DNA of 35,375 bases from Bacteroidota bacterium (GCA_028873925.1 JAPPNA010000176.1:1-35375), one strand, 5' to 3'; shown: positions 25,809 to 35,260, counted from the first letter of the stretch. The notes: generated by a model from the sequence alone, not told the origin. Translations and numbers: made by a program.

Positions 25809-27788
25809 ATGATCCTGCGATTGATACTGTGCGCATTATTGGTTGGCTCCGCCAGCGCCCAGGTCCCCTCCGACACGTTGACGCATTACACGATGGAGGA
25901 GATCGTCATCAGTGCAGATGGGGCTGTTGAGCGCAGTCGTTCGGCCTCAACGGTGCACCGTGTAGCCTTGGCGGGTATCGCTCAGACGGATGCGGCCTCC
26001 ATCGATCAGGTCTTGCGGCTTATCCCGGCCGCCCGGGTCCAAACGAATTCACGCGGCGAAAGCCTCGTCTATATTCGCGGGAGCGGTGAACGTCAGATCA
26101 GCCTGTTTTTTGACGGGGCGCTGCTGAATGTTCCTTGGGACAACCGGGTGGATTTGAGCCTGATTCCATCGGAAGTTGTCGGCGACATCACCGTTGCCAA
26201 AGGCGTGCCGTCTGTGCTCTACGGCCCGAATGTGCTTGGGGGTGCTATTGATATGGCTTCGCGCGAGCTTCGCGCCCCCGGAGCGTATCTGCAGCTCTCC
26301 GGCATTACCGGCTCCTATGGAACTTCGCAATCCAGACTCACCTGGCTGCGGCGTGGAAACAGATTCCGGACCACTGTATTTGGCGGATTGTCCCGCAGTG
26401 ATGGGACGGGCATACCCGGAGACGCTGTATTACCCTACAGCCAGACCGAGGGCAGCCTGCGGACCAATACGGACCGCGACATGCACTCGGTGTTTGCGCA
26501 GGGTGCCTTTGAATCCGAAAGTGGCGTGAGTGTCGGGTTGTCCCTGCTGCGCTTTGGTGGGCGCAAAGGGGTAGCCCCGGAAGGGCATCTCGATCCGGCA
26601 CGCGCCCGCGTGCGCTACTGGCGATACCCTGACTGGGCCACGAACATGGTCATTATCAGCAGTCAGGTTCCGCTGGGGACCGGGAATGTGCGGGGTGCAA
26701 TGTGGGTGAGCCGTTTCGGCCAACGCATTGATAAGTTTGAAGATCACTCCTACCGGTCACAGGTGGAATCACAGGAGGATGAAGATGACACCTTCGGCAT
26801 CCGGATGACCTTTATGCAGCCTGCTGGGGCCATCGGCAGGCTGCGGGGTGCCTTCAGCATGCTTGCCTCTGAACACTGGCAGCAGAACAAGGGGGGAGGG
26901 GGGATTGGTGCGCCGCTTGAATTCGTGCAGCGGGTATACAGCGGGGGCGTAGAGTATGTCCGCGAAGGTGCTGTTGAGGTGAGTTTCGGTGCCAGTGGGG
27001 ATGTCCTGACCACGCCGAGGACCGGCGACAAGCCGCCCCGCCCGTCCCAAAGTGCGTTGGGGATTACCACCGGCGCGACGTATACCCGCCGATCCGGTGT
27101 CGCCCTGCGGGCGAGTGTCGGGCGGAAGGTGCGATTCCCGACCATGCGGGAGCTGTTCGGCGAGGCACTCGGGCGATTTCTCGTTAATCCGGCCCTGCGG
27201 CCGGAGTCTTCCATTCTAAGCGAGTTGGGCCTGCATGTGGAGGGGGGATCCACCGACTTTGAGACCATCGTTTTTTTCACCCGTACCTACGACACCATTG
27301 GACAGCATATGGTGGTGCTGCCCGGAGATTCGCGGGCATTGCGTCAGCGGATCAATCTGGAGGGGAGCCGCATGGGTGGGCTTGAGCTGATCCTTGCCTC
27401 AAGACTCAGTCCGAGCCTGCGCGGCAACTGCAATCTTACCTGGATGCATGTACGCGCATTGGAAAATGGGAGGACAGTGCCGCTTGCGGAGAAGCCCAAC
27501 CTGCTGGGAGGTTGCAACCTCGGCTACACCTTGAAACCGGGGCTGGCCATCACTGCGGAATCGTTCATTACCGGGCAGGCTCACGGTCTGGCGACCAACA
27601 ATCAGTTCGTGACGCTTCCGGCCTCCGCCATACTTAATGCGCGGGTGTCCTGGCTGCTGCTGCTGAATCAGGTTGTGCTGGAAGTCTTCGGACGCGTCAA
27701 TAACCTGACTGACGACACCGAGCTGCCGCAACTGGGACTGCCCGGACCCGGCCGTGAGGTTTACTTGGGTGTCCAAGTATCTTTCTGA
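25809..27788 (+). CDS. TonB-dependent outer-membrane receptor
   Basis: This 659-residue protein has a Sec signal (MILRLILCALLVGSASAQ). The plug domain follows: EEIVISADG, then SIDQVLRLIPAARVQTN, VYIRGSGERQISLFFDG, and VAKGVPSVLYGPNVLGGAID. A long beta-barrel ends in VQVSF with the terminal Phe needed for outer-membrane insertion. There is no carboxypeptidase-like domain before the plug, unlike the receptors further right. It would import a ligand such as a siderophore, vitamin or glycan, driven by TonB. The 3' end overlaps the convergent ABM monooxygenase gene by 28 bp. The ligand is not evident; the neighbouring lipoprotein may be an accessory. Confidence 0.9.
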   Translation: MILRLILCALLVGSASAQVPSDTLTHYTMEEIVISADGAVERSRSASTVHRVALAGIAQTDAASIDQVLRLIPAARVQTNSRGESLVYIRGSGERQISLFFDGALLNVPWDNRVDLSLIPSEVVGDITVAKGVPSVLYGPNVLGGAIDMASRELRAPGAYLQLSGITGSYGTSQSRLTWLRRGNRFRTTVFGGLSRSDGTGIPGDAVLPYSQTEGSLRTNTDRDMHSVFAQGAFESESGVSVGLSLLRFGGRKGVAPEGHLDPARARVRYWRYPDWATNMVIISSQVPLGTGNVRGAMWVSRFGQRIDKFEDHSYRSQVESQEDEDDTFGIRMTFMQPAGAIGRLRGAFSMLASEHWQQNKGGGGIGAPLEFVQRVYSGGVEYVREGAVEVSFGASGDVLTTPRTGDKPPRPSQSALGITTGATYTRRSGVALRASVGRKVRFPTMRELFGEALGRFLVNPALRPESSILSELGLHVEGGSTDFETIVFFTRTYDTIGQHMVVLPGDSRALRQRINLEGSRMGGLELILASRLSPSLRGNCNLTWMHVRALENGRTVPLAEKPNLLGGCNLGYTLKPGLAITAESFITGQAHGLATNNQFVTLPASAILNARVSWLLLLNQVVLEVFGRVNNLTDDTELPQLGLPGPGREVYLGVQVSF

Positions 27789-28072
27789 CCCCAACGGCGG
27801 TAGCTGTACGCCCGGGGCTTCGCCGCAAACATGGGTTTGATAGCGGCCCATCGGGCTTTGAAAAGGCTGCTGTTGCGATAGGCCTCCAGGGCATCGTCGT
27901 TTTCCCAGTGGCTGCAGGTGGCAAATCCGCCATCCAGATCCGCCTGCCGCCACAGCTCCAGTCGAATGCACCCGGGAAAGGCACGGATGTGTGGAGCCGC
28001 CTCGCCGAAGACGCTCAGAAATTCCTTCACCCATTCCGGACGGATACAGAGCTGTACGATACGAATCGTCAT
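27761..28072 (-). CDS. ABM-family (antibiotic biosynthesis monooxygenase-like) protein
   Basis: This 103-residue protein has the dimeric ferredoxin-like ABM fold. It opens MTIRIVQLCIRPEWVKEFL and has the FPGCIRLELWRQ and THWEN-like CSHWENDDALEAYRNS segments, the second holding the family's conserved His and Trp. ABM proteins include quinol monooxygenases and heme-degrading enzymes; which it is cannot be told here. Its ATG overlaps the pyrF stop by ATGA, so the two genes are co-translated. Confidence 0.8.
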   Translation of the reverse strand: MTIRIVQLCIRPEWVKEFLSVFGEAAPHIRAFPGCIRLELWRQADLDGGFATCSHWENDDALEAYRNSSLFKARWAAIKPMFAAKPRAYSYRRWGQKDTWTPK

Positions 28073-28911
28073 GGCTGATAAGGAGTCAGCAGTTGGTTGA
28101 GGCGATGCTGAGTTTCCATGGCGACCTGGCTGGCCCGGGTTGCAAAGTTCGCCCCGGATGCCTGGTAGAGTATATTGCGGCTGCTGTTGACCAGAATACG
28201 GCCCTTAATCGTGGCGGCCTGCGTAGCCGCCTGCATTGAGCCGCCCTGAGCTCCGATACCGGGGATCAGAAACGGTACGGTCGGAAATTTGGCCCGCAGA
28301 TGCGCAGGCGCTTCTGTGTGGGTCCCTCCAACTACCATGCCGATGGTACCCGGCATATCCATATTCCATCGCACAGCATGCCGGGCTACCAGCTCATAAA
28401 AGGGCACGCCCTCCACTGGCCAGGACTGAAACTCAATGCTGCTGTAATTGGAAGTGCGGACCAGAATGAAGACTGCTTTGCCGGGATACTCCAGGAACGG
28501 CAGCGCGGCATCACGCCCCATGTAGGGCGCGATCGTACAGGCATCAAAATTCAGCTGTTCAAAGATAGCCTGGGCGTACTTGCGGGCGGTATTGCCGATA
28601 TCCCCCCGCTTGGCATCCGCAATGGTCAGACAGTCCGCCGGAATCATGTGGCGCGTTTTTTGGAGTACCTCAAAGCCGCGGCGGCCCAGCACTTCATAAA
28701 AGGCGAGATTCAATTTGAATGCGCAGGCGTAAGGGTGGGTGGACGCAATAATGGTCCGGTTGAATTGCAGGACAGCTTCTGCTTCCGAGTTCCCCCGCAG
28801 CAGGTGACGCGGCAGGCGGTCCACATCCGGGTCCAATCCGACGCACAGAATGGATTCTTTTCTGCTCTGCGCCTCACGGAGACGGTCGTTGAAATTCAGC
28901 TCTGCGAACAT
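28069..28911 (-). CDS. pyrF: Orotidine 5'-phosphate decarboxylase (type 2)
   Basis: This 280-residue enzyme catalyses the last step of UMP synthesis, decarboxylating OMP. The active-site signature DAKRGDIGNTA (D99-A-K101-R-G-D104) is intact, with FKLNLAFYE upstream and PFLIPGIGAQGG near the C-terminus for phosphate binding. The length fits the longer type 2 PyrF found in mycobacteria and Bacteroidota. The gene is divergent from the class V PLP enzyme gene and overlaps the ABM gene at its 3' end. Confidence 0.95.
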   Translation of the reverse strand: MFAELNFNDRLREAQSRKESILCVGLDPDVDRLPRHLLRGNSEAEAVLQFNRTIIASTHPYACAFKLNLAFYEVLGRRGFEVLQKTRHMIPADCLTIADAKRGDIGNTARKYAQAIFEQLNFDACTIAPYMGRDAALPFLEYPGKAVFILVRTSNYSSIEFQSWPVEGVPFYELVARHAVRWNMDMPGTIGMVVGGTHTEAPAHLRAKFPTVPFLIPGIGAQGGSMQAATQAATIKGRILVNSSRNILYQASGANFATRASQVAMETQHRLNQLLTPYQP

Positions 28912-28978
28912 AGGGTCACTGCTAACAGAATTGTCAATATTATGGGAAGATGGCCGGTGAAACCTGCTCTTCTGCAGA

Positions 28979-29009
28979 TTGATTACGCACAGCCAGCACC
29001 CTAAATTAC
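28979..29009 (+). promoter_or_regulatory. Candidate promoter for the PLP enzyme/ligase unit
   Basis: TTG at 28979-28981 is followed after 20 nt by TAAATTAC (29002-29009), a partial match to the Bacteroidota pattern TTTG-N19/20-TAnnTTTG. It lies 21 nt before ATG 29031. It was found by eye with two mismatches in the second element. Confidence 0.28.
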
Positions 29010-29030
29010 GGTTCCCTCGGCCATTGAACG

Positions 29031-30299
29031 ATGCCTTACTTCCCTGTGAAATCCCCTCAGACTTCGGCGGGTCGCGTCAGCCGGCGGAGTTTTTTGGGCG
29101 GGCTGGGCGCAGCCGCAGCCGCAGCCGCCGTTACCTGTGCTCCTACGGCACTGGGGGGCCTCGATGATGAGGCCTACTGGCGGCAGATCCGGCGCCAATT
29201 CCCGTTGCGTTCGGGCTTTATCCTGATGAATGCGGCCAACCTGTGCCCGTCTCCGATCCAAGTGTCCGAGGCGGTGCGCGCCTATACACGGGACATCGAT
29301 GCGGATGCCTCATTCCAGAATCGTAGCAAGTATGCCGTATATCTGGACCGCGCGACGGGTCTTCTGGCCCGGTATATGGGTGCAGACAGTGACGAGATAG
29401 CCATTGTTCGCAATACGACTGAGGGCAACAATCAGGTCGTGGCAGGACTGGAGCTGGGTCCAGAGGACGAGGTGTTGCTCTGGGACGAAAACCATCCGTC
29501 CAACAACCTGTCCTGGGATGTGGCGGCCCGGCGAAGGGGATTTGGGGTGCGCCGCGTTACAACTGGCGCTGATCCCACGGATTCAGAGCAGTTGTTTGCG
29601 GCTTTTGCCGAGACCGTTACTCCCCGTACCCGGGTACTGAGCTTTTCCCATGTCTCCAACGTAACGGGTGTAGCACTGCCGGTAGCGGAGCTTTGCGCCT
29701 TTGCTCGTGACCGGGACATTCTGACGCTCATTGACGGGGCGCAGACCTTTGGGGTGCACGAAGTTGATCTGCACGCGATAGGTTGCGATTTCTACACGGG
29801 CAGCGCCCATAAGTGGTTCATGGGACCCAAGGAAGGCGGGCTGTTGTATGTGCGGCGGACCAGTGCGCGGCGGTTGTGGCCCTCGGTAGTGGGGGTGGGA
29901 TGGAGTGAGGAACTGGAGGGCGCAGGTCGCTTTGCCACATTGGGACAGCGTGATGATGCCATGTATGCATCCATGATTGAGGCGGTAGGTTTTCTTGAAT
30001 CCGTCGGCAATGCCAGAATTGAGGCGCGCGTGCGCAGTCTGGCCGCATCACTGAAATCAGGCATTCTAACATCAGTCAAAGGCGCGAAGCTCATTACGCC
30101 TGAAGATGAAGCCCTCAGCGGGGGTGTGGTTGTATTCTCGGTGGCCGGGTGGGATCATGGGGCCGTTTTTGAGAGACTGTACGAAGATCACCGGATTGCC
30201 GGCGCGCAGATCGGGCCGGAATGGCTCCGATTATGTCCACATGTGTACAACACGCGGGCCGAAGTGACGCGAGTGGTTGACGTTCTGGCCGCCATTTGA
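29031..30299 (+). CDS. Tat-exported class V aminotransferase-fold PLP enzyme
   Basis: This 422-residue PLP enzyme resembles the isopenicillin-N epimerase/cysteine desulfurase branch. The N-terminus carries a twin-arginine signal (SRRSFLGGLG at about 17-26, then an Ala-rich stretch), so it is likely exported folded with its cofactor. H155 in DENHPSNN, D235 in LIDGAQTFG and Lys261 in GSAHKWFMGPKEGG are the expected PLP residues, with Lys261 forming the Schiff base. The substrate is unknown. A YbdK-type ligase gene follows after 19 bp, suggesting a shared pathway, although the ligase has no export signal. A three-copy GCAGCC repeat encodes part of the Ala stretch. Confidence 0.85.
   Translation: MPYFPVKSPQTSAGRVSRRSFLGGLGAAAAAAAVTCAPTALGGLDDEAYWRQIRRQFPLRSGFILMNAANLCPSPIQVSEAVRAYTRDIDADASFQNRSKYAVYLDRATGLLARYMGADSDEIAIVRNTTEGNNQVVAGLELGPEDEVLLWDENHPSNNLSWDVAARRRGFGVRRVTTGADPTDSEQLFAAFAETVTPRTRVLSFSHVSNVTGVALPVAELCAFARDRDILTLIDGAQTFGVHEVDLHAIGCDFYTGSAHKWFMGPKEGGLLYVRRTSARRLWPSVVGVGWSEELEGAGRFATLGQRDDAMYASMIEAVGFLESVGNARIEARVRSLAASLKSGILTSVKGAKLITPEDEALSGGVVVFSVAGWDHGAVFERLYEDHRIAGAQIGPEWLRLCPHVYNTRAEVTRVVDVLAAI
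29109..29126 (+). repeat. Three tandem copies of GCAGCC in the Tat signal
   Basis: Three exact copies of GCAGCC encode part of the alanine run in the hydrophobic region of the Tat signal. Copy number changes would lengthen or shorten that region by two residues without shifting the frame. Confidence 0.8.
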
Positions 30300-30318
30300 T
30301 AATTGACTTTGACTGCAA

Positions 30319-31470
30319 ATGACCAGTGTGGAGGACCTCCTCCAGGAGCCCAGCCTGACGATAGGGATTGAGGAGGAGTATATGATTGTGGACCGGGAAA
30401 CCGGAGATTTGATCAGGGAAGCCCCCCGTCAACTGCTCAAGGACGCGGAGGCTGTGCTGGAAAACCAAGTGGCACCGGAATTTTTTCAGTCACAAATTGA
30501 AGTAGGCACGCGGGTCTGTCGTACCGTCAGTGAGGCGCGCAGTGAACTGGTACGGCTGCGCCGGGGTGTGTCGGAAGTGGTGGAACCTTATGGGTTTGCC
30601 ATTATTGCGGCATCAACGCACCCGAATGCCTCCTACGCCACGCAGCTCCATACGCCGCGCGAACGCTACCAGGTACTTGCGCAGAATATGGCCGTGGTAG
30701 GCCGGCGCATGGTGATCAGCGGCATGCATGTTCACGCCGGCATAGAGGATGATGATCTTCGGATCGACCTGATGAACCAGACCGCGTATGTGCTGCCGCA
30801 TCTGCTGGCGCTGAGCACTTCATCCCCGTTCTGGGAGGGAGTCTACACCGGGCTGAAGTCCTACCGTATCGCGGTGTGGAATGAGCTGCCCCGGACCGGC
30901 CTGCCGGAGGCCTTTGAGAGCTACGCGGAATATGAGCGCCATGTTATGGCGCTCGTGTATGCGGGGGTCATTGAGGACAGCTCGAAAATCTGGTGGGATA
31001 TCCGGCCCAGCAAGCGGTTTCCCACCCTGGAAATGCGCGTGGCGGACACATGTACGCGCGTGGAAGACGCGGTATGTATCGCGGCCTTGTACAAGTGCTG
31101 GCTGCATATGCTCTGGCGGCTCCGGCGTCGGAATCAGCGGTGGCGCAGCTACGCCAATATGCTGATTTACGAAAACCGATGGCGGGCGCAGCGTTACGGT
31201 ACCGATGGCACTCTGATTGACTTCGGACGCGGTGTGGCGGTCCGGTATGACGAGCTCATTGAGGAGCTGCTGGGCAAGATCATGCCCGATGCGGAGCATT
31301 TCGGGTGTGTTGAGGAGGTGCAGCATGCTCGTGCGATTCTGGCCCGCGGCACCAGTGCTCACTGGCAGATCAGGACCTTCAATGAGACCCTTGAAGAGAC
31401 CGGGTCCGAACGCGCGGCCATCAAGGCCGTGGTGGAAATGCTGATTGCCGAAACCATGCACGGCTTATGA
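30319..31470 (+). CDS. Carboxylate-amine ligase (YbdK/GCS2 family)
   Basis: This 383-residue ATP-dependent ligase forms an amide between a carboxylate and an amine, as in gamma-glutamylcysteine synthesis by YbdK-like enzymes. It opens with IGIEEEYMIVD, then has SQIEVGTRVC, SGMHVHAGIEDDD and WWDIRPSKRFPTLEMRVAD, which are the family's metal and ATP-binding segments. The length is normal. It lies 19 bp behind the PLP enzyme gene. Its stop overlaps the convergent DUF4249 gene by 6 bp. Whether the product is gamma-glutamylcysteine or another amide cannot be told. Confidence 0.9.
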   Translation: MTSVEDLLQEPSLTIGIEEEYMIVDRETGDLIREAPRQLLKDAEAVLENQVAPEFFQSQIEVGTRVCRTVSEARSELVRLRRGVSEVVEPYGFAIIAASTHPNASYATQLHTPRERYQVLAQNMAVVGRRMVISGMHVHAGIEDDDLRIDLMNQTAYVLPHLLALSTSSPFWEGVYTGLKSYRIAVWNELPRTGLPEAFESYAEYERHVMALVYAGVIEDSSKIWWDIRPSKRFPTLEMRVADTCTRVEDAVCIAALYKCWLHMLWRLRRRNQRWRSYANMLIYENRWRAQRYGTDGTLIDFGRGVAVRYDELIEELLGKIMPDAEHFGCVEEVQHARAILARGTSAHWQIRTFNETLEETGSERAAIKAVVEMLIAETMHGL

Positions 31471-32379
31471 GCTGGCCCCGTCCGGGCGCAGCACGACAAA
31501 ATCATACGTCACACGCGCCATACTGCCGAAGATGCCGTGTGCACCCTGGATGTTCTCAATAGGGTTCGGTATTTCGCCGGGGCCGAAGGTTGACCCGCCT
31601 TGCTGTACGCTCTGGGACCGAATCAGATCATACAGATTGTCGTCAACCGCGTTGATGCTCAGGCGGTTGGGTCCGTAAGCGATCACGCCGATCCAGGGGT
31701 ATCTGATGGTGATCGTACCATCCGGATGTACATCAAAATTCCCGGAACTCACCAGTGGGGATCCATTGAACCGAAAGTCTTCCAGGGTCGCTTCCTCATC
31801 AGTTTCCAAGACATCCACGGCAAGCGGCACGAGCTGCTCCGCCCGCAAGTCCAATGATTCGGTCACGATGGTGAAATAGTTCAGCTCCCGGCCGGGATGC
31901 GTGCTTTGGGTGATGGTCAGCAGCAGCTGTTCATCTGACTGGTAGACTGCGGAGTCCAGGGACGCGCTGAGCAGCTCAAACCGCCCGGGTACCGTAGTAC
32001 TTGAGGAAATGGACTCGCCGGGGATCAGCACGTTCAGATCATAGGTACCGCCCGGCTCAACAAGGTGATCGTCCGCAGTCGGATAGTAGTGTCCACGCTG
32101 GCCCGGTTTTTCCAGAAATCGCACCGGTGCCTGCGCGGAGCCGCGCAGGGACACCGTAACTTCCGCATCACCAATCGCCTGAGCTTCAAGATCAATGGTC
32201 TGCTCCAGGGCCACGGTGCGGCTGAGCCACAGCGGTGGCAGGGGTTCATCCGCGATGAGCACCATTTCGACGACCACATCCGAGTCCAGCGCATCGTAGG
32301 TCATACTGTCACACCCGGCCAAAAGCGGGATCAGCAGGACTGCGGCCATTACCAGCGTCGGCGATTTGAAGGGATTCAT
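31465..32379 (-). CDS. DUF4249 family lipoprotein
   Basis: This 304-residue lipoprotein has signal MNPFKSPTLVMAAVLLIPLLAGC, with the lipobox LLAGC. The following VEMVLIADEPLPPLWLSRTVALE and GGTYDLNVLIPGESISS segments match DUF4249, a family usually encoded next to TonB-dependent receptors in Bacteroidota. I chose ATG 32379 because longer in-frame starts would overlap the receptor gene and lack a signal. It begins 7 nt after the receptor stop, so the two form an operon. The probable role is an outer-membrane or periplasmic partner of that receptor. Confidence 0.85.
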   Translation of the reverse strand: MNPFKSPTLVMAAVLLIPLLAGCDSMTYDALDSDVVVEMVLIADEPLPPLWLSRTVALEQTIDLEAQAIGDAEVTVSLRGSAQAPVRFLEKPGQRGHYYPTADDHLVEPGGTYDLNVLIPGESISSSTTVPGRFELLSASLDSAVYQSDEQLLLTITQSTHPGRELNYFTIVTESLDLRAEQLVPLAVDVLETDEEATLEDFRFNGSPLVSSGNFDVHPDGTITIRYPWIGVIAYGPNRLSINAVDDNLYDLIRSQSVQQGGSTFGPGEIPNPIENIQGAHGIFGSMARVTYDFVVLRPDGASS

Positions 32380-32386
32380 CGTACGG

Positions 32387-34684
32387 TCAGAATTTGAGCG
32401 TGAACGCAATATTGGGCAGCGGAATCGGAATCTGCGGCACATCCACATTATCGACCGTTCCGTCCGGCTGAAACTGATGCGAGATAAACCAGGTGTTGCG
32501 GCGCGCATACGCGTTAATGACCTGCAGTTGCAGTTCATAGTCGGCAAACCCGAAAAAGCCGCCCTTCCATGTGGCACCGATATCCAGCCGGTGGTAGTCA
32601 GGCAGGCGTGCCCCGTTCAGGCCCCGTGAGAGCAGAACATCGGTGGTGGCAACACCGGTGATCTCGTCGGTGTTCTGCAGCTGATAGCGTGCCTCCGGGT
32701 TGGTATAAGCCTGTCCGGTTGCGTAGGAAAACACGGCATTCAGGGTCCATCGCCGTCCAATATCCCAGCTTACGACACCATTGAAGTCATGGAGCCGATC
32801 GTGTTTGGGCTTGAACGTACGGGGTTGTCGTTGTCCGTCCGTGTTGATGCCATCAAAGCTGCGGTTGGTGGCTCCCAGCGTATAGGCGAGGAAGCCGTAG
32901 AGTCGTCCGACATTGCGCATCAGCTGCACTTCCAGACCTTGGGCGGTCCCTTCACCGAAGGTGAACAGATCCCGGTATTCCAGCCCTGAGGGGTCAGCGA
33001 GGAATGGATCCGGTTCAAAGAGGTCGCGCATGGTGCGGTAGTATACCTCCGTATCCAGCGCAAATCCGGCCGGAAGATTGGTCTTAGCACCCATGATGTA
33101 TTGATTGCCGAAGGCGGGCTTAACCCCTCTGCCGCTGGTGAGCCAGTAATCGAATCCGCTGAAAGATTCATTAGTGACCAGCGTCTGGAACTGATAGTAT
33201 CGGCCAACGCTGGCCTGCAGCCGGATGTCCGGATTGAGGCGGTGTTCAATGGAGAATCGGGGTGCAAGGGTAAAATGATCACCATTTGCGAAGTAGGTGG
33301 CACGCAGTCCACCGGTCATGAGCCATTGCGGACTGGGTCTCCAGGTGTCCTGAACATACGCAGCGGCGTGTTCCACGCGGTTGCGGGATGTAAAGGAATC
33401 CTGTCCATCAAAGAATGTCTTGAGCGGAGCCAGAAAGCGGCCGGCCCAGATTCCGGTCTTGATGTCATGCTGTCGGTCGGAGAAGTACTCAAAATCCACC
33501 CGCAGAGACGTTTCGTAGATGGAGTTTTCCTGCCTGATTTCGGTTCCGGCGATGACAACGCGCGGGGTTGAATTGTAGCGCGATGTGGTGGCGGTAAAGT
33601 TGGCGAGCAACTTACTGGAGAACAGGTGCACCCAAGTGCCGGTCAGCGTGGCGTTTCCGTAATCCAGCCCGATGCTGGTGTCCTCATAGAATCCGAATCT
33701 GAGGTGGTCCGACCCCACATAGAACGAAATGGAGACGCGATCATTCTGCGTGGCATCCAAATTGAACTTACCGTTTACGTCATAGAAGTGGAAGGCATCG
33801 GGGATTCCGTCAACGTCATCCAGGGCAGCCAGCAACGGCTCCAGCGTCGATCGGCGGACTGCCAGCATCCATGACCCTTTGCTGTAGGGTCCTTCGACAA
33901 AGGCACGTGATGCCAGCAGGCCCAAGCTAAGGCCACCGTGGTGCTTAAGGCGATTGCCATCTTTGTTATTGACATCCAGCACAGCTCCGAGACTTCCACC
34001 GTAGAAGGCGGGATAGCCGCCTTTGTGGAGCCGGAGGTCCTTGATGGCATCCGGATTGAAGGTGGAGAAAAAGCCGAACACATGGCTGGGGTTATAGATC
34101 TTGGTGCGGTCCAGCAGAATGAGTGTCTGGCCCGGATTGCCCCCGCGTATGTAGAGTCCGCTGGAGTAGTCTGAGGCGGCCGTGACACCTGGCAGCAGCT
34201 GAAGTGTGCGAAACACATCTGGCTCCAGGATGGTGGGCAGCTCCTTAACGGTCTGAATTGAGATCTGGCCGACACCGATATTCCGGCTTTCTTCTTCAGC
34301 CAGTCGACCGGCCGAGACGACGACTTCCTCCAGAAACTCCGCTTCCGGTGTCAGCTGAATATCCAGGCGGCGGCTTTCACCGGGTGCCACGGTAACAACC
34401 TGCCTGAATGGCTCAAATCCGATGTACGAGCAGATCACGATATATTCGCCAGCCTCAACGCGCGTGATGGCAAAGAACCCTGAAGAATTGGCAGAGGCAC
34501 CCTTGCCGGTGCCCTCCAGAATGACATTGGCCCCAATGAGCCACTCCCCGTTGGAGGAGTCTGCCACGAATCCGCTGAGGGTGGCAAACTGCTGGCCCTT
34601 AGCTGGTAGCATGCACAGTTGCAGAAGACCAAGTAAGCCCAACCACCTTATAGACTGCATCCGGTTCAATATGGATCTCTCCAT
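32387..34684 (-). CDS. TonB-dependent receptor with carboxypeptidase-like regulatory domain
   Basis: This 765-residue outer-membrane receptor has a Sec signal ending near LPAKGQ. A carboxypeptidase-like domain follows (LSGFVADSSNGEWLIGANVI, SSGFFAITRVEAGEYIV), then the plug: EEVVVSAGRLAEEES, DVFRTLQLLPGVTAASDYSS, and GLYIRGGNPGQTLILLDRTKIYNP. The barrel ends FTLKF with the terminal Phe. The DUF4249 lipoprotein gene follows after 7 nt. A second in-frame start at 34660 (MQSIRWL) is possible and gives a more typical signal peptide; the longer form is listed because both fit. The ligand is unknown. Confidence 0.92.
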   Translation of the reverse strand: MERSILNRMQSIRWLGLLGLLQLCMLPAKGQQFATLSGFVADSSNGEWLIGANVILEGTGKGASANSSGFFAITRVEAGEYIVICSYIGFEPFRQVVTVAPGESRRLDIQLTPEAEFLEEVVVSAGRLAEEESRNIGVGQISIQTVKELPTILEPDVFRTLQLLPGVTAASDYSSGLYIRGGNPGQTLILLDRTKIYNPSHVFGFFSTFNPDAIKDLRLHKGGYPAFYGGSLGAVLDVNNKDGNRLKHHGGLSLGLLASRAFVEGPYSKGSWMLAVRRSTLEPLLAALDDVDGIPDAFHFYDVNGKFNLDATQNDRVSISFYVGSDHLRFGFYEDTSIGLDYGNATLTGTWVHLFSSKLLANFTATTSRYNSTPRVVIAGTEIRQENSIYETSLRVDFEYFSDRQHDIKTGIWAGRFLAPLKTFFDGQDSFTSRNRVEHAAAYVQDTWRPSPQWLMTGGLRATYFANGDHFTLAPRFSIEHRLNPDIRLQASVGRYYQFQTLVTNESFSGFDYWLTSGRGVKPAFGNQYIMGAKTNLPAGFALDTEVYYRTMRDLFEPDPFLADPSGLEYRDLFTFGEGTAQGLEVQLMRNVGRLYGFLAYTLGATNRSFDGINTDGQRQPRTFKPKHDRLHDFNGVVSWDIGRRWTLNAVFSYATGQAYTNPEARYQLQNTDEITGVATTDVLLSRGLNGARLPDYHRLDIGATWKGGFFGFADYELQLQVINAYARRNTWFISHQFQPDGTVDNVDVPQIPIPLPNIAFTLKF

Positions 34685-35260
34685 AGTACGCTGCAGGTCA
34701 ATAAAGATTCAGCTTACCGGGTTGAGATTCGGCGAAAATGCCTACGCTGCCCCATTCAGGGGATGATCAGGTCCCCGGCAGTCCACCTGCATCCCTCGCA
34801 AGCCCGGCGTAGGCCGGATTACAGGCGGCCGCGACCTCAACGGCAGCGCAGGACCCGGCAGGCAGGTCCGAATGGTACCGCTTAGGCCCCCGGCGCAGCC
34901 ATCACCGAGGTGTCCGAGGCGAGGTCCATTCCCGACTGACGGCGCATGACCGACCTGGTCCCGATTCCCGGTGCAGGCCGTACCCGACCCTGTGAACAGG
35001 CGGGGTCGTCGTGCAAAAGATCGGTGTCCGCGTTTCGGCGATGTACGTCCGGGTTGGGTGCTTCAGAAAATTTCAAGGAGGGATTGGCAGTTTCGGCCAG
35101 CACCTGCAGGGTGCCGATGAGACTGCGCCCATTCAGCCCTTTTTCTGCGGATTGCATCGCACACCATGGAGGTATTGGCCGTTGTGTCCTGCGCAGGCCG
35201 TTTGCAGGGGAAACTATTCGGCAGGAACGTCGTATGGGGCAGTAGTAACTGTTCAGCGCT
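34685..35260. other. Intergenic stretch between divergent receptor genes
   Basis: These 576 bp separate the minus-strand receptor at 34684 from the plus-strand receptor starting at 35261. Open frames on both strands (for example 34882-35328 minus) lack any motif I recognise. Promoters for both receptor genes should lie here, but I find no convincing match. The stretch is long for this compact region, so it may hold regulatory sequence or a decayed gene. Confidence 0.4.

Noticed and set aside
34863-34880. CAGGTCCG followed by AATGG, recalling the SRP RNA core
   Set aside because: The GGAA tetraloop and the AGCA internal loop are missing and no pairing stems surround it.
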